This document shows positions 8,205 to 11,273 of a DNA stretch of 11,273 nucleotides, piece by piece. The stretch spans positions 1 through 11,273 of the forward strand of contig JAAURU010000074.1 of assembly GCA_012032075.1 (NCBI GenBank). Direction: 5' to 3'. Source of the stretch: Flavobacterium sp. Lineage in GTDB: Bacteria > Bacteroidota > Bacteroidia > Flavobacteriales > Flavobacteriaceae. Position 1 is the stretch's first letter; each line of letters begins with the position of its first letter. The position numbers were made by a program, and so were the translations under genes. The notes beneath the pieces are model-generated. The model was given only the letters and a program-made list of their open reading frames with translations, had not been told where the DNA came from and made no database searches.

Positions 8205-8525
8205 ATGATTTTAACTACAACAAATTCCATAGAAGGTTTTACAATAATTGCATATAACGGGATTGTTTCAGGGATTGCAGTAAACATACAGAAAACCAAA
8301 ATAACTTTCAATATGCAAAAGTACTATGCAGGAGTTAGCGAAAGCATCAATGAAATTAAAGAACAAGCTTTCATTCAACTTAAAGAAAATGCTGAAAAGC
8401 TAAACGCAAATGCTATAGTAGGGATAAAAGTTGATATTGAACAAAAAGAAAGTGGTACAATTAGTGTTATTGCTACTGGGACTGCTGTTAGCATTATTAA
8501 AGAGAGCACAGCAATCAATTATTAG
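8205..8525 (+). CDS. YbjQ/UPF0145 family protein (putative heavy-metal-binding domain)
   Basis: A small cytosolic protein of the YbjQ/UPF0145 family (DUF74 fold), which forms ring-like oligomers; its cellular role is not established despite the heavy-metal-binding name. At 106 residues it has the usual length. The N-terminus (MILTTTNSIEGFTIIAYNGI, then VSGIAV) matches the family pattern T-T-x-x-x-E-G-x-x-I-x-x-Y-x-G-[IV]-V-x-G. A central helix (about 46-68) leads to the conserved NANAIVGIKVDIE (68-80) and the last strand SVIATGTAV (87-95). The frame is intact and the ATG is the only plausible start. No promoter match is seen. The gene converges on the CPBP protease gene across a shared terminator. 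Its last codons are part of a 23-bp imperfect direct repeat. Confidence 0.9.
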   Translation: MILTTTNSIEGFTIIAYNGIVSGIAVNIQKTKITFNMQKYYAGVSESINEIKEQAFIQLKENAEKLNANAIVGIKVDIEQKESGTISVIATGTAVSIIKESTAINY

Positions 8526-8575
8526 TGGGCAAAACTTGATTACTTATTCTCTGCAATTAATTATTAGCAAGCAAA
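8511..8575 (+). repeat. Imperfect 23-bp direct repeat spanning the ybjQ-like stop codon
   Basis: GCAATCAATTATTAGTGGGC (8511-8530, then AAA to 8533) recurs as GCAATTAATTATTAGCAAGC (8553-8572, then AAA to 8575), 19 of 23 bases identical, 42 bp apart. Copy one contains the last four codons and the stop of the gene; copy two lies outside it and keeps the in-frame TAG pattern. Confidence 0.6.
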
Positions 8576-8589
8576 TAAAAAAAGTATAA

Positions 8590-8626
8590 AAATGCTCTTC
8601 AAATCAGGAAACTTTGAAGAGCATTT
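8590..8626. terminator. Bidirectional terminator between convergent genes
   Basis: A perfect 14-bp stem, AAATGCTCTTCAAA (8590-8603) with TTTGAAGAGCATTT (8613-8626), closes a 9-base loop. In minus-strand reading it is followed by TTTTTATACTTTTTTT, a strong U-tract for the CPBP gene ending at 8649. The plus-strand side (ATTTATAAC) is weaker, but the hairpin also sits 65 bases past the ybjQ-like stop. Confidence 0.85.
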
Positions 8627-8648
8627 ATAACTACTGCAAAAGGGGCTT

Positions 8649-9510
8649 TTAAGCTCTCGACTTATGCCTTTTTCTTTTGATTATTTTGCCTTCTTTACTA
8701 GAACGATGATATAAAAAAACACCAATAGAAAACAAAATAAATACAGTTATGATAGAATCTTCAATTCCAATTCCTCCACCTGTAAATAGAACAGGCCCTT
8801 CAAATTTAGCATGAATAATTTTGCCCATATCATTTAAGCCTGTAAGATTGGAACCATAAAAAGGTTGCGCAAAATTCCAACCTAAATGAAAGAAAAAAGG
8901 TAACCAAACTCTTTTAGTATAAACAAAAAGCATTGACATTGTAAATCCCCAACAAAGTGACACAAAAAAGCTAAAAAAAGTTGTGTTTGGATTAAAAATG
9001 TGGTAAGTTTCAATTAGCATAATGATTAGAATTGCACTATTCGTTCCTAACCAATTTTCTAATTCGCGTAGTACTAAACCTCTAGTGAAAAGATCTTCAA
9101 TTAGCGCAGCCACCACTAACATCATGAATAATTTTAAGGAATAGTCTTCCGTAACTATTTTAAGAATATGATAATAGCCCAACAGGTATAGTATAAAAAT
9201 AGATAATGAAATTGCAACAAATCCAATTACAAATCCACCAAGCATTTCTTTCGGTAAATATTTTGTTGAAAGTTCTTTAATTTCTCGTTTTTCAAACCAG
9301 CGAAAGAAAAAATAGTAGCTTGATAGTAACACTACAATAGAAACTAGATGAATTAAAGGGGTTGGCAATGTTTTTATTGCCAATTGTACTGTAGAAAAGT
9401 GGTTTTGATACAAAATTTTGTACCACTACAAAAAGAGAAAAGCAAACAGTAATTCCCAAAACTATTTTTGTAATGGGGAAATCTAAGATTTTTTTGATGA
9501 ATTGATTCAT
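8649..9510 (-). CDS. CPBP-family intramembrane metalloprotease (CAAX protease/Abi family, frameshifted)
   Basis: A polytopic membrane protein of the CPBP family (type II CAAX endopeptidase-like); substrates of bacterial members are mostly unknown, and some protect against bacteriocins. The joined protein has 286 residues. Motif 1 is IEDLFTRGL (Glu138, Asp139, Arg143), with Asp where the family usually has the second Glu of E-E-x-x-x-R. Motif 2 is LIETYH (His170). Motif 3 is HLGWN (His208, Asn212), the usual H-x-x-x-N. Six or seven hydrophobic segments are visible, and the C-terminus is strongly basic (KIIKRKRHKSRA). The ATG at 9510 begins MNQFIKKILDFPITK; an extra base within 9412-9419 shifts the frame, and removing it joins VVVQILYQNHFSTVQLAI. 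Two copies of GATTGATTAAT lie just upstream. The gene stands alone, ending at the shared terminator. Confidence 0.88.
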
Positions 9511-9516
9511 AATGTT

Positions 9517-9538
9517 GATTGATTAATGATTGATTAAT
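9517..9538. repeat. Tandem 11-mer in the CPBP 5' leader
   Basis: GATTGATTAAT occurs twice head to tail (9517-9527 and 9528-9538), beginning seven bases upstream of the CPBP ATG. It is a possible operator or simply slippage; no TAnnTTTG promoter is visible close by. Confidence 0.45.
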
Positions 9539-9824
9539 TTGACTAATAAAACAAGAAATAGTTACTAGAATACTCGTTTTAAATTTCTAGGTATTAAAAA
9601 TAAAGGGATTATTAGTAAGTCAAATAACCTATGTCATCAGTAACCAATCATTTATAGACTTAGACAAAAGGGAATTTATTTTGTTGAAGGTATTATGTAG
9701 TAGGCATAATAAGATAAAAATGTTGTTGATATTGAATATGTGAAAAGTATGAAAAAGCATGAAAATTACTTCGAAGAGTGGAGCAAATGTATGCGTTACT
9801 TATTTTAACTGTTATAGTACATAA

Positions 9825-9992
9825 TACAGCTGTAAGGCATGAAAAGTGCAAGTTTTAAGGGTATCTTACAACTGTAAGTAATACTAAGCCCAAGTTTTTA
9901 GGGCATTATACAGTTGTAAGTGATACTGAAAGCAGGTTTATAAGATATATTACAGCTGTAAGTGCTATTAGTACAGATTTTTCCTTCTTTAC
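9825..9992. repeat. Four-unit 42-bp tandem array with TACANNTGTA palindromes
   Basis: TACAGCTGTAAG (9825), TACAACTGTAAG (9867), TACAGTTGTAAG (9909) and TACAGCTGTAAG (9951) begin exactly 42 bp apart. Units 1-3 also share a second block 24 bases into the unit: CAAGTTTTAAGGGTAT, CAAGTTTTTAGGGCAT and CAGGTTTATAAGATAT. Unit 4 keeps the palindrome but its second block decays (CAGATTTTTCC). The first ten bases of every unit fit TACANNTGTA, the operator core described for CopY-type and related BlaI/MecI-type repressors. All frames on both strands have stops, so the array is non-coding. What binds it, if anything, is unknown. Confidence 0.9.
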
Positions 9993-10098
9993 TTTTAGCT
10001 AAATTATAAAATTATTTACATCCTTCTTTTATAAATGATTGATTCTTTTGCAACAATGAAAACTAAAAGTTACAATAGTTAGACCTCAAAGTGAGGAC

Positions 10099-10168
10099 AT
10101 TTCGTAGATTGTAAAGTCCTTTTCTATATCTCTAAACAATCTTTTCGAAAACCCCATAGTTACGAAAT
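10099..10168. other. Nested inverted repeat, possible structured RNA or cruciform
   Basis: An outer 8-bp stem, ATTTCGTA (10099-10106) with TACGAAAT (10161-10168), encloses a 6-bp stem, GATTGT (10107-10112) with ACAATC (10136-10141). The outer and inner left arms abut; the right arms are separated by 19 bases that include the palindrome TTTCGAAA. A further small hairpin, CCTCA-aag-TGAGG, lies just before. No RNA family is recognised and no promoter or U-tract is evident. Confidence 0.4.
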
Positions 10169-10300
10169 CTAAGCGGTAAGCCTGTCCTGAGCGATAGCCA
10201 AAGGGTTCAACACGGGTTTACTTTGCTTGTTTTTTATTTTCTTTTGTGTTCAGTAATTTTAATTCATTGTTAGCTCTTCGAGCCAAACGAAACCTTAGTT

Positions 10301-10310
10301 GTTGTAGGAT
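10301..10310. repeat. Left arm of inverted repeat flanking the 223-residue gene
   Basis: GTTGTAGGAT is the exact reverse complement of ATCCTACAAC at 11074-11083. The match extends loosely outward as GTTGTAGGATRTTTT. The two arms enclose the gene at 10368-11039 with about 60 and 35 bases of margin. Confidence 0.5.
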
Positions 10311-10367
10311 GTTTTTTTTACAAGTTTCATTTTTTCGTCAATAGTCGACTTCCCGAAACCTTTTGAA

Positions 10368-11039
10368 TTAAACCATTCTTCTTAAGGCTTTGTAAAAAAG
10401 TTGGTTTTTTGTTTTGATTATTCTTGGTTTATCTTCTAATAATTCTCCATCAAAATTTAACAGATATTCGTTAGATTCAAAATCAAAAAGTCTAATTTCA
10501 TTTTCTTCAATATTTACCTCGCTTTTCCCTTCCAAATTAACCCAAATATCGCGACCTCCAAATTCCCATTTTGTATTTCCATTTTTAGTTATTCGAAAAA
10601 TTCTATGTTCACCTCTCAATAATATGTCATCTTCTAAATCATAAAATTCAAATAATTCTGAAATATCTGGTCTTAATATCCAATCAATTTCGATTTCATT
10701 CAAGTTTAATGACAAAATTGTAAAACCTAAACTCATAATTAAAGTATTTTCATATAGTTTTACCGTTTGACTTTTATCATTTTCTGTGGATTTATGAAGA
10801 TAGAATCCACCATCTAATCCATTTATTTCTATACTTTTATGAATTTCTGAATTCTTTTTTTGAACAAAAACAAATAGTGAGTTTGATTTATACTCATTTT
10901 GTAATTCTAGTACTTTCTCAATTTTGGATTTTTTATTTTCAGAGTTTATTTTAGAATATGAAATCTCTACACTCCAAATTTCATTTGAAATGTTTAGGTT
11001 TTGATTTTCAAAAAACTCTAATAATTCTGAAGATTCCAT
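10368..11039 (-). CDS. Hypothetical protein, 223 residues, acidic, probably cytosolic
   Basis: I do not recognise a named family. No signal peptide, lipobox or membrane segment is present, and the protein is rich in Glu, Asn, Ser and Lys. The first half is helix- and strand-mixed (MESSELLEFFENQNLNI; FVFVQKKNSEIHKSIEI). The second half (about 118-205) is all-beta, with a patterned block GEHRIFRITKNGNTKWEFGG, then RDIWVNLEGKSEVNI and an ending SNEYLLNFDGELLEDKP. The pattern G-E-x-x-I-x-R-x-x-x-x-G-N-x-x-W-x-F-x-G-x-D-I reminds me of uncharacterised proteins in Bacillota and Bacteroidota, some perhaps near toxin/immunity loci; this is recollection only. The frame is intact. The purine-rich AAAAAGAAACAGA precedes the ATG. 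The gene stands alone between inverted 10-bp repeats, suggesting accessory status. Confidence 0.75.
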   Translation of the reverse strand: MESSELLEFFENQNLNISNEIWSVEISYSKINSENKKSKIEKVLELQNEYKSNSLFVFVQKKNSEIHKSIEINGLDGGFYLHKSTENDKSQTVKLYENTLIMSLGFTILSLNLNEIEIDWILRPDISELFEFYDLEDDILLRGEHRIFRITKNGNTKWEFGGRDIWVNLEGKSEVNIEENEIRLFDFESNEYLLNFDGELLEDKPRIIKTKNQLFYKALRRMV

Positions 11040-11073
11040 TCTGTTTCTTTTTAAGCTTCTGTTCCTCGAAAAT

Positions 11074-11083
11074 ATCCTACAAC
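11074..11083. repeat. Right arm of inverted repeat flanking the 223-residue gene
   Basis: ATCCTACAAC is complementary to the arm at 10301-10310. In gene orientation it reads GTTGTAGGATATTTTCG, 35 bases before the ATG; its TATTTTCG differs by one base from the TAnnTTTG promoter consensus, so the arm could also hold the gene's promoter. Confidence 0.5.
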
Positions 11084-11273
11084 GTCAGTTTGTCTAAAAA
11101 CCTTCATTTGTATAAATTTCAGTTTAAAATTAAAGTAAAAATAGCTGATTTAAGCTATAATAAAAAACTTTTTATGAGAGAATAAGTTTGTATTATAAAA
11201 AATTAAAAAGAAGCTAAAGAAAAGCCTTTTACCTAAACATCTTGGACACTTCAATAAAAATCCTTTCTAAATA
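11084..11273. other. Right-edge intergenic stretch
   Basis: AT-rich sequence with no supportable gene. A weak hairpin, TAGC-tgatttaa-GCTA, lies near 11139-11154. In minus-strand reading the last 40 bases are open for 14 codons before a stop, which could be the tail of a gene beyond the window, but the stretch is too short to judge. Confidence 0.5.

Larger units (their letters stand above)
9539..10367. other. Long gene-poor interval upstream of the CPBP gene
   Basis: About 830 bases without a supportable gene. Contents: a 7-bp inverted repeat TATTATG (9691-9697) with CATAATA (9705-9711); the 42-bp array; a nested inverted repeat at 10099-10168; a CCTGTCCTGAGCG-containing stretch (10182-10210) resembling dispersed Bacteroidota intergenic repeats that I recall; a small hairpin GCTC-ttc-GAGC (10273-10283); and one arm of the inverted repeat flanking the next gene. 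The flanking genes are both on the minus strand, so the interval is upstream of the CPBP gene and downstream of the 223-residue gene. Confidence 0.65.

Noticed and set aside
9749..9808. Short frame MKKHENYFEEWSKCMRYLF
   Set aside because: Only 19 codons, no promoter, no relation to neighbours; expected by chance in this sequence.
9825..9992. CRISPR array
   Set aside because: The conserved unit is only about 12 bp, the intervening segments resemble one another rather than being unique spacers, and no cas genes are present.
10182..10230. tRNA- or RNase P-like motif around GGGTTCAACACGGG
   Set aside because: No cloverleaf or conserved RNA core can be built; the stretch looks more like a dispersed intergenic repeat.
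10414..10644. Plus-strand frame opposite the 223-residue gene
   Set aside because: Antisense shadow with low-complexity Ser/Asn content.
10958..11185. Plus-strand frame of 75 codons overlapping the start of the 223-residue gene
   Set aside because: Half is antisense to a better-supported gene and the rest is AT-rich; no recognisable domain and no promoter.
11232..11273. Tail of a minus-strand gene at the right edge
   Set aside because: Fourteen open codons at the window edge are not enough evidence for a gene.

Overview
The window is AT-rich bacterial DNA, almost certainly from a member of the Flavobacteriia (Bacteroidota). Four things support this: adjacent ffh and folD genes, a Bacteroidota-type promoter (TTTG, 19 bases, TATATTTG) in front of ffh, a sigma/FecR/TonB-receptor trio in which FecR carries the Bacteroidota C-terminal extension, and a lipoprotein whose signal cysteine is followed by an acidic stretch.

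Layout. Positions 1-2381 (minus strand) hold folD (one-carbon metabolism, cut by the left edge) and ffh (signal recognition particle GTPase). Positions 2462-3561 (minus) hold a terminator and a lipoprotein with two cysteine-bracketed repeats and a lipocalin-like tail; a possible 40-residue membrane peptide lies upstream. Positions 3809-7797 (plus) hold an ECF sigma factor, a FecR-type anti-sigma factor and a FecA-like TonB-dependent receptor with an N-terminal signalling domain. Together these form a cell-surface signalling locus: ligand at the receptor, FecR in the inner membrane, release of sigma. Positions 7798-8204 have no convincing gene but carry a degenerate 142-bp duplication and a cluster of hairpins. 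Positions 8205-8525 (plus) encode a YbjQ/UPF0145 protein, converging through a bidirectional terminator on a CPBP-family membrane protease (8649-9510, minus). Positions 9511-10367 are gene-poor and hold a strictly periodic array: four TACANNTGTA palindromes exactly 42 bp apart. Positions 10368-11039 (minus) encode an unrecognised 223-residue protein flanked by an inverted 10-bp repeat.

Six of the nine clear genes, including the essential ffh, are broken by single-base shifts, ten in all and nearly all in homopolymer runs. Each can be joined into a full-length family-typical protein by restoring or removing one base. I read this as uncorrected sequencing or assembly error rather than gene decay, and I annotate the joined genes.

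The most intriguing non-coding signal is the 42-bp array: 42 bp is four helical turns, and every palindrome fits the operator core of BlaI/MecI/CopY repressors. Its function is not known from the sequence. I see no CRISPR array, phage, transposase, rRNA or tRNA gene.
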